From assembly GCA_963691835.1 (NCBI GenBank), contig OY829383.1, positions 806,001-870,000 on the forward strand: DNA of 64,000 bases. The letters run 5' to 3'. Within the stretch, counting starts at the first letter, position 1. Each line of letters begins with the position of its first letter. The translations under genes and the position numbers were made by a program. Source of the DNA: G963691835 sp963691835. GTDB taxonomy: Bacteria; Pseudomonadota; Alphaproteobacteria; Thalassobaculales; Thalassobaculaceae. Positions 36,796-46,517 of this stretch are shown here, in pieces. Under the pieces are notes generated by a model. That model was not told where the DNA came from. It saw nothing but the letters and a program-made list of their open reading frames with translations, and did no database searches.

Positions 36796-36952
36796 CGCGC
36801 AGTCCTTTCCGCGCCCAATCAATGGCAATTCGGGGACGTCAGCACCGACTCAATCGCCGACCGACCACGTCCGTCAAGGGCCCGGGCGAGATTGCGGTCA
36901 CCGCCTGCGCCTGGAATGATGGTCGAAACAGGACACACGGGCGGAGGTGGAA

Positions 36953-37762
36953 ATGGCATCGGAAACGACTGGGCAAAGCCCCGTAGACGCGGTCGCCAGC
37001 CATCTCCACGCCGAGCATCAGGCGAAAGCTCAATATGCCCCGCTGACGGGTGAGCATGCCCTCGCCGACCTTGATGCAGCCTACGCCGCACAGGAAGCGT
37101 TGGTCGCCCTCTGGCTCGAGGATGGGCTGGGACCTGTCAGTGGATACAAAATCGCGCTCACGTCCAAGCCCATTCAGGAGCTTTGCGGGGTGGACCAGCC
37201 GTGTGGTGGGATCCTTCTGGCGTCCCGGATGCTGGACGGCCCGGCGACCGTCAGCCTCAAGGACTTCCAGCGGCTCGGGATCGAGTTCGAACTGGCCGTC
37301 AGATTGGGGAAGGACTTGGGGCCGGACAACGCACCGTTTGACGTAGCGACTGTCCGGCCGGCGATCGACGCGGTCATGCCGGCCTTCGAGTTGATCGAGG
37401 ATCGGGCTGCCGACTACGGCCAACTGGATGCCATCTCGATGGTCGCCGACAATGCCTGGAATGGTGGGGTTGTTCTCGGGAAGCCTGTCGAGGCTTGGCA
37501 ACACCTGGATCTGGAGACGACACCGGTGTCACTGGACATGGATGGGCAGGTTGAGGCCTCTGTTACCGGGGCGGCGATGGGCAACCCGCTCGCCTCTGTT
37601 GCTTGGATCGCCAATCTGCTTGCGGGCCGAGGACAGGGATTGAGGCGCGGCATGATCATCATGACGGGCTCGACGCTGGCCACGAAGTTCCCGACAGGCG
37701 GAGAAGCCTATAGTTATGCGATCGATGGTCTCGGCGCCGTCAGCCTGAAGGTCGACGCCTAA
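36953..37762 (+). CDS. 2-keto-4-pentenoate hydratase-like protein (FAH superfamily)
   Basis: This 269-residue enzyme of the MhpD/fumarylacetoacetase superfamily typically adds water to 2-hydroxypenta-2,4-dienoate or decarboxylates 4-oxalocrotonate in meta-cleavage pathways. Supporting motifs are GYKIALTSKP near the N-terminus, GIEFELAVRLGKDL (metal-binding Glu), MPAFELIEDRAADY and MTGSTLATKFPTGGEAY near the end. ATG 36953 follows GGAGGTGG; a GTG at 36947 is also in frame. No ring-cleavage dioxygenase is in the window, so its substrate here is uncertain. Confidence 0.82.
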   Translation: MASETTGQSPVDAVASHLHAEHQAKAQYAPLTGEHALADLDAAYAAQEALVALWLEDGLGPVSGYKIALTSKPIQELCGVDQPCGGILLASRMLDGPATVSLKDFQRLGIEFELAVRLGKDLGPDNAPFDVATVRPAIDAVMPAFELIEDRAADYGQLDAISMVADNAWNGGVVLGKPVEAWQHLDLETTPVSLDMDGQVEASVTGAAMGNPLASVAWIANLLAGRGQGLRRGMIIMTGSTLATKFPTGGEAYSYAIDGLGAVSLKVDA

Positions 37763-37777
37763 AGAGGGACCGGGCGA

Positions 37778-38653
37778 TCAGGCCGCCCCGTCCCGAAACA
37801 CAAGGGCGACCCCGTAGGCGACGTCCGGCGGAACGACCAGGGCGCCGTCGGACAAGGCGAACCGGCATGCGGCGGTATCGAGAACAGCCCGGGTCTGCTC
37901 CAGCGCGCTCACATCGACACAGTAGGCGGCGATGTGCGGCCCCGACGGCAGGTCCAAGGACGCCTCAATCCCGAAACGGGCACGATAACTTCCGGGCGTC
38001 ATGACCGTCAGGCGCCCACGCGGGGTATCCATCTCGGCAACACCGCCGTGGACCTCAGCGGGCGCCACATCCGCGAACGCCGACAGAAAAGCGGAGGTCG
38101 GCGCAGGATCCGCTGCCACGAAGACCGTCTCGGAAATCTGGCAGGCGCCGTTCTTATGGACCTGATAGTCGGGTTTCCAGAAATACTCCGGCGTATGCTG
38201 CTGACAGACGAAAAACGTCGTCTCCGGCAGCGCTTCAGCCCCCGCGAAGGCGAGCGAGAATGAAACCGTCACAACCTCGCCGTCCGGCAAGGTCGCACTG
38301 CGCGAGAAGTCCAGCGGTTCCCAATCCCCGATGCCGGCACCGGCGAACGCGTCCCGGTCGGCGCGGGCGTCCCGGCTGTCCAACACAAGCGCGGAAATCC
38401 CTTGATGCTCGGCGACCCAATCACGCGCGGCAGCAGAGAAGCTGTATCGGCCATCGCCATGCTCGGTGATCTTCGCGGGATCGGAGACTTCCAGAAGCTC
38501 CAGGAAGTTGCCGTCCATCTGGGCAAGACGGTTTGAGGTCCCGAACGGATGATCGGCGGTCGGCGTCATGGTGAAGCCCAGACGCTCATAGAACGCGCCA
38601 GTGTCTTCCAAGCTGCGAACCGTATGCACTAGATGATCAATACCCCGGGACAT
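37778..38653 (-). CDS. Glyoxalase-like (VOC-fold) protein
   Basis: This 291-residue protein opens with the vicinal-oxygen-chelate signature GIDHLVHTVRSLEDTGAFYE and LGF, includes FLELLEVSDP, and has two repeated beta-alpha-beta modules. The overall form resembles the glyoxalase-like domain family found beside aromatic or acyl-CoA catabolism genes. It is the last gene of a four-gene leftward operon, 29 bases after the dioxygenase gene. The exact reaction cannot be told. Confidence 0.75.
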   Translation of the reverse strand: MSRGIDHLVHTVRSLEDTGAFYERLGFTMTPTADHPFGTSNRLAQMDGNFLELLEVSDPAKITEHGDGRYSFSAAARDWVAEHQGISALVLDSRDARADRDAFAGAGIGDWEPLDFSRSATLPDGEVVTVSFSLAFAGAEALPETTFFVCQQHTPEYFWKPDYQVHKNGACQISETVFVAADPAPTSAFLSAFADVAPAEVHGGVAEMDTPRGRLTVMTPGSYRARFGIEASLDLPSGPHIAAYCVDVSALEQTRAVLDTAACRFALSDGALVVPPDVAYGVALVFRDGAA

Positions 38654-38682
38654 GGTCCCCCCTCGTTGTTACCGCGTGCCGG

Positions 38683-39546
38683 TCAGGCGCCTGTGGCTGC
38701 CGGATGTGTCCCGGCGACCGTTGTCCGCTGCATGATCCTAGCTTCCAAGGGATCATAGGGCCGTCCCCGATGAAGTACGGCGCGATTGTCCCACATGACA
38801 AGGTCACCCTGCCGCCAACGGTGTGTGTAGACATTCTCGGGCCGGGTGGCGATGGCATTCAGCCGGTCGATCAGCGCCCGTCCCTCGGCAAGGCACATAC
38901 CATCAATGTAAGACGCGTGCGCCCCAACGAGGACCGCCCGGCGATCGTTTGCCGGATTGCTCCTTACCAGGGCATGACGGACCGGCGGCAACTCGTGAAA
39001 ATCCTTAGAGGTGAGAAGGTTCGGATCGATCTTCCCGCGGGAGAACGCAAAATCGTGCACGACAGTATGCGCGTCTGCTGCGGCCTTCTCATCCGCAGTA
39101 AGCGCGTCGTAGGCAGCCCGAAGGCTTGCGAACTCCGTTTCCCCGGCCGTCTTCGGAACCCGGCGGCCCAGCAGCAACGATGCCTTCGCCGGAACCGGTT
39201 TGTACGAGCTGTCCGTGTGCCACATGCGGTTGCCGGAGTCGAAGAGCATGCGGCGGTCCTGCGGCGGAATGATGGACCCGTCTTCGGCCACATTTGAGAA
39301 CACGGCAAAGGCCGTCCCCGCCCCGCCTGGATTGGCGCCGATGGTCGACTCCAGCGGGCCAAACCGTTCGCTGAACGCGATCTGGTCAGCGTCGTCCAGA
39401 TGCTGCTCCGGAAAGACCAGCACAGAGTAGGTCTCAAAAGCGGTTTCGATCTCACCGAAGACAGCTTCCGAAACCGTTTTGGACAAATCGATTCCGGTGA
39501 CTTCCGCCCCCAGCACAGGCGTCAACGGTCGAATGTTGAGGCTCAT
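38683..39546 (-). CDS. TauD/TfdA-family Fe(II)/2-oxoglutarate dioxygenase
   Basis: This 287-residue cytoplasmic dioxygenase has H110 and D112 (MWHTDSSY), a distal His in VLHRGRPYDP and the Arg in the final ARIMQRTTVAG segment, completing the Fe and 2-oxoglutarate sites. ATG 39546 (MSLNIRPLTP) has GGAGGT upstream; the longer frame to 39621 would run into the upstream gene. It lies 23 bases after the reductase-like gene in the same operon. A hydroxylating first step on a small organic acid is plausible; the substrate is not determinable. Confidence 0.88.
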   Translation of the reverse strand: MSLNIRPLTPVLGAEVTGIDLSKTVSEAVFGEIETAFETYSVLVFPEQHLDDADQIAFSERFGPLESTIGANPGGAGTAFAVFSNVAEDGSIIPPQDRRMLFDSGNRMWHTDSSYKPVPAKASLLLGRRVPKTAGETEFASLRAAYDALTADEKAAADAHTVVHDFAFSRGKIDPNLLTSKDFHELPPVRHALVRSNPANDRRAVLVGAHASYIDGMCLAEGRALIDRLNAIATRPENVYTHRWRQGDLVMWDNRAVLHRGRPYDPLEARIMQRTTVAGTHPAATGA

Positions 39547-39569
39547 AGAGTACCTCCAGACAAAATGCC

Positions 39570-40541
39570 TTAATCGCGCATCGCCGCCCTTTGCCGCACG
39601 AGGGCAAGCATCGCGGCGCACATCGGTGTGTCGATACCGACCCAGGACGCCATCTCCACAACAGCCCCCAGCAAGGCTTCGATTTCAAGGGGCCGGCCAC
39701 TTTCCAGATCCTGAAGCATGGAGGTCCGGTGCCGTCCGACCTGCTTGCCGCCCTCAATCCGCGCATCCACATCCAGAGCGAACTTCACGCCCAGCGCCTC
39801 CGCAACCGCCTGGCCTTCAACCATCATGGCGCGGGCAACGGATCGGGTGCCATCATCCTCAATCAGATCCGCGAGCGTTTGGGTTGTTAGCGCACTCACC
39901 GGGTTGAACGCCATGTTGCCCCAGAGCTTGACCCAAAGCTCATCCCGGATGCGCGGCCGCACAGGTGCCTTGAGGCCGGCGGCGATCATCATCTGCGACA
40001 GCGCCTTCGCCCGGTCGGATCGGGAGCCGTCCGGCTCCCCCAGGGAGAATCGGTCGCCGTAGGTGTGAACGATGACGCCAGGCTCGACGATCTCGGCTGC
40101 CGGATAGACGACAGAACCGATGACCTGGTTCGGGGGCAGGGCCTCCCAAACCTTGCCTTCCGGGTCGACGGACGTGACCCGTCGGCCATCATGCTCCCCC
40201 CCAAGGGCGTAGGTGTACCACCACGGCACACCGTTTACGGCCGCCACCACGATCGTGTCCGGGCCAATCAATGGGCGAAGCTGGGGCAGTGCCGGCGCGA
40301 TCGAGTGGGCTTTTAGGGTTAGAAACAGATAGTCACGCGGGCCCGCCGAGGACGGGTCATCGATCACCTCCGGATGGGTGACGATCTCCTCCTCCCCGCT
40401 CCGCAGGACAAGCCCCCTGTCGCGGATGGCGTCCCGATGCGGTCCGCGCACCACCACGGAAACAGGCGTTCCCGCATGTCCGAGTTTGGACGCCAGATAG
40501 CCGCCGATCGCCCCGGCGCCGAACACACAAACGGATGACAT
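39570..40541 (-). CDS. 2-dehydropantoate 2-reductase-like protein (PanE/ApbA family)
   Basis: This 323-residue NADPH-dependent enzyme begins with a Rossmann motif GAGAIGGYLASKLG and ends with an alpha-helical ApbA domain containing LWGNMAFNPVSALT. In pantothenate synthesis PanE reduces ketopantoate, but members inside catabolic operons often act on other 2-oxo acids. Its position between an acyl-CoA ligase (11 bases upstream) and a dioxygenase favours a catabolic role (inference). GGAGGT precedes the ATG. Confidence 0.82.
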   Translation of the reverse strand: MSSVCVFGAGAIGGYLASKLGHAGTPVSVVVRGPHRDAIRDRGLVLRSGEEEIVTHPEVIDDPSSAGPRDYLFLTLKAHSIAPALPQLRPLIGPDTIVVAAVNGVPWWYTYALGGEHDGRRVTSVDPEGKVWEALPPNQVIGSVVYPAAEIVEPGVIVHTYGDRFSLGEPDGSRSDRAKALSQMMIAAGLKAPVRPRIRDELWVKLWGNMAFNPVSALTTQTLADLIEDDGTRSVARAMMVEGQAVAEALGVKFALDVDARIEGGKQVGRHRTSMLQDLESGRPLEIEALLGAVVEMASWVGIDTPMCAAMLALVRQRAAMRD

Positions 40542-40552
40542 CTCCGACCTCC

Positions 40553-42085
40553 CTAAGCGGCGCCGACGAGGCCGAGTTTCTCAGCCAGGCCAATCCGTTG
40601 GATCTTGCCGGTCGCTCCCTTCGGGATCTCCTCCAGGAAGACCATCTTGCGCGGGACCTTGAAGTCGGCGAGGCGCGCGGCCGCAAAGTCCCGGATCTCG
40701 CTCTCACTGGCCTCCGTACCATCAGCCAGCACAATCGCCGCGGCGACTTCTTCGCCCAGCTTCTCGTGCGGAACCGCGAAGACGCAAACCTGCTGAACTG
40801 CCGGATGATCGAGCAGAACGGTATCCACCTCGATCGGGCTGATCTTCTCGCCGCCCCGGTTGATCTGTTCTTTCAGGCGCCCTGTCAGGAACAAGTATCC
40901 TTCTTCGTCGAACCGGCCCTGATCCCCCGTCCGGAACCAGCCGTCGGTGAACGACTTCGCGTTGGCGTCGGGATTCGACTCGTATCCAGCCGTTACATTC
41001 GGCCCCCGGATCACGACCTCTCCGATCGCACCCTGTGCCAGGATGCCGCCGTCATCGTCCATAATCGCGACTTCCGGACCGGCGGGGATACCGACCGAAG
41101 ACGGCTTTCGGGACGCGGGAGGCAGGGGGTTGGACGCCATCTGGTGCGACGCCTCCGTCATCCCGTAGGCCTCCACCAGCGGGCATCCAAACGTCTCCTC
41201 CACCTCGGCCATAACCTGAGGCGGCAGGGACGCCGACGATGATCGGACAAAGCGGAGGCGCGCCTTCTCGATTACCTCCGCGTTCCGGCCCGCACGGGAC
41301 AAGATCGCCTGATGCATGGTGGGAACGGCCGTGAACCAGGTGGGATGAACGTCGGCCAACAAGCCGAAGAACCGCAGGGCGTTGAAACCCGGAGCGCACG
41401 TCACCGTTGCCCCAGCCGAAAGAGAGCTGAGAACCGCCGCGATCAGTCCGTGAATATGGAACAGCGGCATGATGTTGAGGCAAACATCGTCCTGCGTGAG
41501 AGCGAGGCTCGTCGCAATATGCCGTGCGGACGCGGATACGTTTCCGCCGGACAAGGGCACAATCTTCGGCCGCGCGGTTGTTCCGGATGTATGCAGCACC
41601 AGGGCCGTGTCGCCGGGGCCTGCCGGGCCGGGTTTGGACGCTACCGCAGCCGAGAGGGCCGAGAGGTCCAGCGAGAAGGCACCTGCAGCGCCGTCCCCAT
41701 CCGGCACCAACTCGATGATCGGGGTGCCCAGACCCATTGCCGCCGCCCGCGCCGCGGTCTCATCGCCTCTCATGACGATGAGTGCCTTGGCCGACAGATC
41801 GTCGATATAGAACGCAAATTCCTCTTCACGGTAAGCGGGGTTCAGGGGTGCGGCCGTTGCAGCACTCCCCACCGCGACAAAGCATGCCGCCATTTCCGGG
41901 CCGTTCGGAAGCACGATCGCCACGCGGTCGCCGGCGCCGATCCCAACACCGTTCAAATCGCCGACCGTGGCAGCACATAGCCCGGCTAAGCCGCCGTAAG
42001 TCAGTGGCGTCCGCCCCGGGGCGCCAATCGCCGGGCGGGCGCTCTCCTGGCGGATCACGATCTCGGTAAGCGTTGTCGCTGTCAT
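40553..42085 (-). CDS. AMP-dependent acyl-CoA ligase, oxalyl-CoA-synthetase-like
   Basis: This 510-residue ANL-superfamily ligase activates a carboxylic acid with ATP and joins it to CoA. The P-loop-like motif LHTSGTTARPKIVPLS, YGMTEASHQMASNPLP, GWFRTGDQGRFDEEGYLFLT, INRGGEKISPIEVD and the C-terminal lysine motif PKGATGKIQR are all present. The segments LPLFHIHGL-type, TAVPTMHQAIL and SNPLP resemble the oxalate-CoA ligase (AAE3/Pcs60) branch, hence the call; the substrate is inferred only. It is the first gene of the operon, with GGAGG before the ATG. No oxalyl-CoA decarboxylase is nearby. Confidence 0.85.
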   Translation of the reverse strand: MTATTLTEIVIRQESARPAIGAPGRTPLTYGGLAGLCAATVGDLNGVGIGAGDRVAIVLPNGPEMAACFVAVGSAATAAPLNPAYREEEFAFYIDDLSAKALIVMRGDETAARAAAMGLGTPIIELVPDGDGAAGAFSLDLSALSAAVASKPGPAGPGDTALVLHTSGTTARPKIVPLSGGNVSASARHIATSLALTQDDVCLNIMPLFHIHGLIAAVLSSLSAGATVTCAPGFNALRFFGLLADVHPTWFTAVPTMHQAILSRAGRNAEVIEKARLRFVRSSSASLPPQVMAEVEETFGCPLVEAYGMTEASHQMASNPLPPASRKPSSVGIPAGPEVAIMDDDGGILAQGAIGEVVIRGPNVTAGYESNPDANAKSFTDGWFRTGDQGRFDEEGYLFLTGRLKEQINRGGEKISPIEVDTVLLDHPAVQQVCVFAVPHEKLGEEVAAAIVLADGTEASESEIRDFAAARLADFKVPRKMVFLEEIPKGATGKIQRIGLAEKLGLVGAA

Positions 42086-42158
42086 GGTTTCCTCCCTGCT
42101 GGCCGGACACTAGCAAGCAAGGGCAGTCGGGTCCAAGGGACGGGCAACGCAGGATCCG

Positions 42159-44390
42159 TTACGCGTTCACCAGATAGACCGTGTACTGGATCATCGGGCG
42201 GATCAGCGTACGGTCAATGGGAAGAACCCCGTGATAGGCTGGCCCCACATTGGCGAAAGCAAAGGCGGTGTTTGGCAGATAGGGAGCCTGATCCAGGATC
42301 TCGTAGTGCTCGAATCTGCCATGAAGACCGTATCCGGCGCCCTTGATGCCGGGTTTGGGGCGGCAGATCACTGTGCCGACGTCCGCATCCGCATCCGTAC
42401 GCGGCAAGTAATAGAGAACAGTGGCGAGCCGTCTTTCCGCGTCGATATGCGGTCCCAGCGAATACTTCGTCCGGTCAATGGTAAGCCGAGCCTTTATGAC
42501 GGCCTCCAAGCCTGCCGACCGGCATCGCGACAGCACATGCTCTAGCCCAAGGCGTTCCAAGAGAAGCGACAGCATGGGCCGATCATTGAAGAGAACCAGA
42601 GCTGCCTGGATCGCCGGGCCGAACAGAGACGCAGCCTTGTCGACCCCGATCTCTCCCCGATCCGGATAATCCGCGTTCGTGCCCCAAGCCAACGCGTCCA
42701 AATCCGGCAACTCCTCAAGCATATCCGCGTAGGTGTCCGCGGGCAGAAGATCACTGACGACGGCATGGGGATAGGGCTCGTAGCTCATCTTGGTCTCAAC
42801 AAGGCGGCCGGCCGCCCAACCTCTGAGACTGTTTTCCTTAAGCGATCCATCGACTTTGGCAGGTCCGGAGGGCTTGTGCCCGATAAAGTCCGGCTCGGCG
42901 CGCAGACCCAGATTGCGGGCGGAGATCTCGCGGTTGATGTTCCGCCACCGAAGACGTTGGTTTCGGTTGAACCCATCCAGGAACGCCCATATTCCCGGGA
43001 TATCCAACGCCAATCTCACGTCCCGGAACTGCTGGGAAACATCCGCGCGCTCCCGCTGGTTCAAGAGCTCGACTTCCGTTGGTTGGAAACCTCCGGGAAG
43101 AGGCGCCTCCAACAAGGGCGGCACCTCAGGGCCAGATGGAGACGCGATCGTCAGTGCCTCTTCCCTGACAATCACCGTCTCATACCAAGCGCCATACAGA
43201 GCGGATTGGGCAAGCCACCGGTCCCCCGCCACCCGGGCGTCGACTATGGGACGGTCCATGATGCGGGCTACAGCCCGTCCCAGGAACCGGATGGTGGCCG
43301 ATGTGTTCCGGAACACGGCATTTTGGAGGTCGAACCGCCGCCAGGGAACAAGCCAGCGCCGGTCAGCAAGCAACATGTCGGCGTCCCCATCCACCGGAAC
43401 GCCTATGGATACATCAGTCTCAGCCGGCATCTCCTCGCTGACGAAATGGAGAGCGACTTCGGCCGCCGTGCCCGACTTGAGCCATAGATAGGCGCGGGCC
43501 AGGGCCATGCATTCCGCCCCTCCCGCAGAAAAGCCAACATCAGGCTCCAAGGAAACCGCGGCTCCCAGGATTCCCGGTAGCGCCGCCCGGTCCTCGTCCG
43601 TCAGGTCGCCGATAATATGAACATGGCCACGCGCCTGTCCCAGGGAACGCAGTGGGTGATCCGCACCGTCGAAGCCCACCTCTCGCGCGATGGCGATCGT
43701 GACTCGGCCAGCTCCGGCCCCTGTGAGCCCAGGGTCCGTCTCCATCGGCGCCAGGCCCTCGGCCACCTCATCGGCCGATGGGCCATCGAGCGTGATCGGC
43801 GTGAACCGGATGGCATCGCCACCGGAGGGCCGGATGCCCCGGCTGGTATCAACTCTGGCGGCCTGTTCCGCAGCCCCCGTTCGATTGTCGGCGTCTGTAA
43901 AATCCAAACGGGCGGCGCAGGAGAGCGCATTCCAGACAAGCGCGGACGCCCCTTCCTGCAAATGGCTGGACAACGCCTCGTAGCGGGCGGCGGCCTCGGC
44001 CAGATTTCCTGTCGCAAGATCGAGGTTTGGGAGAACGGCTGCCGCTGGCATCAGTCCACCATGCGCAGCGACCAAAGCCTCCAGCCGCATGCGGCCCTCA
44101 TCGATCGATCCGTCACTGATCAAACCGATCGATCGGATACCTTCAAGAGCTGGGCCCTGGGCCTCGTCTTGAATGCCGTCGACCAGGGCGACAGCTTCGC
44201 CCGCCCTACCCATCTCAAGAAGCAACCGGGCCAATCCAATGGCCACCGGCTTTTTGTCCGGTGTCTGTCCGAAGCGGCCAGTGATCTGACTGTAAGCGGC
44301 CCGGAGTTCCCCCCTCGACCACGCCTGATTGGCCAACACGAGAACGTCCCGATCCGACGGAGGAGGATTATTCTGTGCGCTTGTGCTCAT
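42159..44390 (-). CDS. Large TPR-like/2OG-Fe(II) oxygenase protein, function unknown
   Basis: This 743-residue protein has residues about 20-150 helical with TPR-like spacing (ELRAAYSQITGRFGQTPDKK, LLEMGRAGEAVALVDGI). The middle (about 230-420) is unrecognised. The C-terminal 200 residues form a 2-oxoglutarate/Fe(II) oxygenase fold with H648 and D650 (LGPHIDAERRLATVLYYLPR), H720 (PAYHGVLP) and a following Arg. Such C-terminal domains occur in cell-surface polysaccharide and prolyl-hydroxylase-like proteins. It stands alone, leftward, with no signal peptide. Confidence 0.7.
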   Translation of the reverse strand: MSTSAQNNPPPSDRDVLVLANQAWSRGELRAAYSQITGRFGQTPDKKPVAIGLARLLLEMGRAGEAVALVDGIQDEAQGPALEGIRSIGLISDGSIDEGRMRLEALVAAHGGLMPAAAVLPNLDLATGNLAEAAARYEALSSHLQEGASALVWNALSCAARLDFTDADNRTGAAEQAARVDTSRGIRPSGGDAIRFTPITLDGPSADEVAEGLAPMETDPGLTGAGAGRVTIAIAREVGFDGADHPLRSLGQARGHVHIIGDLTDEDRAALPGILGAAVSLEPDVGFSAGGAECMALARAYLWLKSGTAAEVALHFVSEEMPAETDVSIGVPVDGDADMLLADRRWLVPWRRFDLQNAVFRNTSATIRFLGRAVARIMDRPIVDARVAGDRWLAQSALYGAWYETVIVREEALTIASPSGPEVPPLLEAPLPGGFQPTEVELLNQRERADVSQQFRDVRLALDIPGIWAFLDGFNRNQRLRWRNINREISARNLGLRAEPDFIGHKPSGPAKVDGSLKENSLRGWAAGRLVETKMSYEPYPHAVVSDLLPADTYADMLEELPDLDALAWGTNADYPDRGEIGVDKAASLFGPAIQAALVLFNDRPMLSLLLERLGLEHVLSRCRSAGLEAVIKARLTIDRTKYSLGPHIDAERRLATVLYYLPRTDADADVGTVICRPKPGIKGAGYGLHGRFEHYEILDQAPYLPNTAFAFANVGPAYHGVLPIDRTLIRPMIQYTVYLVNA

Positions 44391-44516
44391 GGTCTGGACT
44401 GGCGGCCATTTCTAAGGGCTGTTCCGCTGACCGCGCCTCACCGGCCCGGAGTTTCACGGTCAGGTTAGTCCTATCACCAGCCCCGACCCTGGAATAGAGG
44501 GTCAGTCTATCAGCCC

Positions 44517-44915
44517 CTACTTCTTCGTCCGGGACCGCTTTGGAGCGGACGTCTTCGCCCCGGCCGCTGTTTTGGCCCGGCTGGTCTTGGCTGCACGGTC
44601 GGCCGCCGAATCAACTGGATCAGCGACAGGGGGCTCTTCGACCTGATCTCCGGCTCGGGTCAGCCGCCCCATGAGCTTGCCCAACGCCGCGTGAAGATTG
44701 CGCACGCCGGACCGCGACATCACCATCCTGGCGACGACCGCGTGTTCCACGGCGGAGCCATCCACGTTGTATCGGGTGTTGACGAGGTTGATCCGCACCA
44801 CCCCATCCCGGATCATCGCCCCGATTACACCATCAACAAAGATGTCCCGGCATTCGGGAGCGGTGACGATTTGGGCCTTTGGCGCCTTGGTGCCCGTATC
44901 GGAGTCGTCGCTCAT
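44517..44915 (-). CDS. Small hypothetical protein with basic Lys/Ala-rich tail
   Basis: This protein of about 132 residues has a compact N-terminal half (CRDIFVDGVIGAMIRDGVVR, NLVNTRYNVDGSAVEHAVVA) and a C-terminal tail rich in Ala, Lys, Thr and Ser (KTSRAKTAAGAKTSAPKRSR), of a kind that often binds nucleic acid. ATG 44915 is chosen for the GGGAGAGG upstream; the frame continues to 44978. It is divergent from the membrane protein gene. Function unknown. Confidence 0.65.
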   Translation of the reverse strand: MSDDSDTGTKAPKAQIVTAPECRDIFVDGVIGAMIRDGVVRINLVNTRYNVDGSAVEHAVVARMVMSRSGVRNLHAALGKLMGRLTRAGDQVEEPPVADPVDSAADRAAKTSRAKTAAGAKTSAPKRSRTKK

Positions 44916-44978
44916 GAGCCTCTCCCCAGCGATAGAAGACTTTTTAGACGAATGTTTTCTTAAGCAAGTCCGTAACAC

Positions 44979-46511
44979 ATGGGACGGGGGACGGAAAGTC
45001 GCGGAACCTCATCCCCACACGATGTGAGTGTACCCTCTCAGCAGACGGATGTGGTGTCTTTCCACCAAGGGCCGTTTACAAATCGAAATCTTCACGCTGC
45101 AATTGGCTCTCCTGTCCGGCATGTGGCATCACCATCCCGCCGGGTAACGCTGCGAAAGTACCAAAGAACCTTGATCCAACAGCGCTTTGATCTTCTGCGC
45201 CGAGCCCTGGTCGTGGCCATATGGGCGGGCGCCTTCATCCTGGTGTGGGCGGAGATCCCACAACTTTCGCAGTTCATGGCCGGACTGTTCGCCGCTCTGA
45301 TTCTTCTGTCCATCCCGGTCGCCTCGCGGGAAACACTGCTGATCGCCGGAATCGTATGTGTCGGAACAGCCGCCCTCATCTCCTACGCCGAAGCCAGCAT
45401 CGCAGCGATTGAGGTGGGCCTGGAAAGATCGCTGATCTTCGCTGCGTTGATCCCGACGCTGGCGCTGACACGGGCCACGGCGCGCCGAATGCCGTCCGTC
45501 ATTCGAAGCCAGCAGCGCATCGCCGCCCTATCACCGGAGTCGGGAGACATCGGCATCGTCTTTGGCAGTCAGGCTTTCGGGGCCGTTCTGAACACGGGCG
45601 CGTTCGCGATCATGTCTGCGGTTCTTCCTTCGGACGCCTCACCCGAGCGACGCAAGTCGGCGGGCGCGGCAGCACTCCGGGGAATGAACATCGCGATCTT
45701 CTGGTCACCGTTCTTCGTCGGCTTCGCGGTGGCCAGCGCGGCTCTCCCAAGTGTGGCTCCGTGGCAGATCATGCCGGTCGGCCTCGTTCTGGTGACGTGT
45801 TGCATCGGGATCGGGCTTCTGATGTTTGCGAAACCTCTAACCATCGCCGGGATCAAAGCGGCCGCCGCCTGCCTGATGCCTATCCTGCCGAGAATGGCCA
45901 TTGCGGCAGGAATGGTGATTGCCGCAAGCCTGATACTGGGCCTCACCACATTGGGGGCCGTGGTAGTCGTCATGCCGTTGCTTTGCTACTGGCAGATGCG
46001 GAGACGTCCTGAGAACACCGAGGATGTTCAAGCGGAAACCTGGGCGGGGCTGTCCAGAGTGGGCCCTGATCTGGTTCTGATTGCAGCGGCCATGGTGCTT
46101 GGCACCGTCGCCGAATCGAGCGAACCCGTCCAGGCGATGTTGTCCTCGGTCTTCGGGCCGGAAACACCCGGTCCTGTCGCAGTCGGCGCGCTGATTGTTG
46201 TGATGGTCGTGCCCGCAATCGTCGGCATCCATCCCATCGTGACCGGAACCGTCATGATCGCCACGCTCGCCGCCTTGCCGTTGAGTGTCTCCGACCTTGT
46301 TCTGTTCGAAGCCATGCTCGTCGGATGGGCGATCGGATCGATGGTCTCCATTTCTTCGCTTTCCGTGGTGACCAGTGGGGCGATGTTCGGAACCCGCGCC
46401 CTTGCCCTCGCGTTTGGACCCAATCTTCTCTACGCAGCCGCCGTCGTGGTTTTCGCGATCACGTATCTGAGCGGCGTGGATGCGGCCATATCCGCCCTCT
46501 CTGCCCTCTGA
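44979..46511 (+). CDS. Polytopic inner-membrane protein, transporter-like
   Basis: This protein of up to 510 residues has about 12 hydrophobic helices starting near residue 75, arranged like an ion or organic-anion permease. A loop after the fourth to fifth helices carries SPESGDIGIVFGSQAFGAVL. The first 65 residues are polar and may not be translated: ATG 44979 has no ribosome site, and in-frame GTG codons at 45024 and 45051 are alternatives. I cannot assign a transporter family or substrate. It is convergent with parC. Confidence 0.65.
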   Translation: MGRGTESRGTSSPHDVSVPSQQTDVVSFHQGPFTNRNLHAAIGSPVRHVASPSRRVTLRKYQRTLIQQRFDLLRRALVVAIWAGAFILVWAEIPQLSQFMAGLFAALILLSIPVASRETLLIAGIVCVGTAALISYAEASIAAIEVGLERSLIFAALIPTLALTRATARRMPSVIRSQQRIAALSPESGDIGIVFGSQAFGAVLNTGAFAIMSAVLPSDASPERRKSAGAAALRGMNIAIFWSPFFVGFAVASAALPSVAPWQIMPVGLVLVTCCIGIGLLMFAKPLTIAGIKAAAACLMPILPRMAIAAGMVIAASLILGLTTLGAVVVVMPLLCYWQMRRRPENTEDVQAETWAGLSRVGPDLVLIAAAMVLGTVAESSEPVQAMLSSVFGPETPGPVAVGALIVVMVVPAIVGIHPIVTGTVMIATLAALPLSVSDLVLFEAMLVGWAIGSMVSISSLSVVTSGAMFGTRALALAFGPNLLYAAAVVVFAITYLSGVDAAISALSAL

Positions 46512-46517
46512 CAGAGG

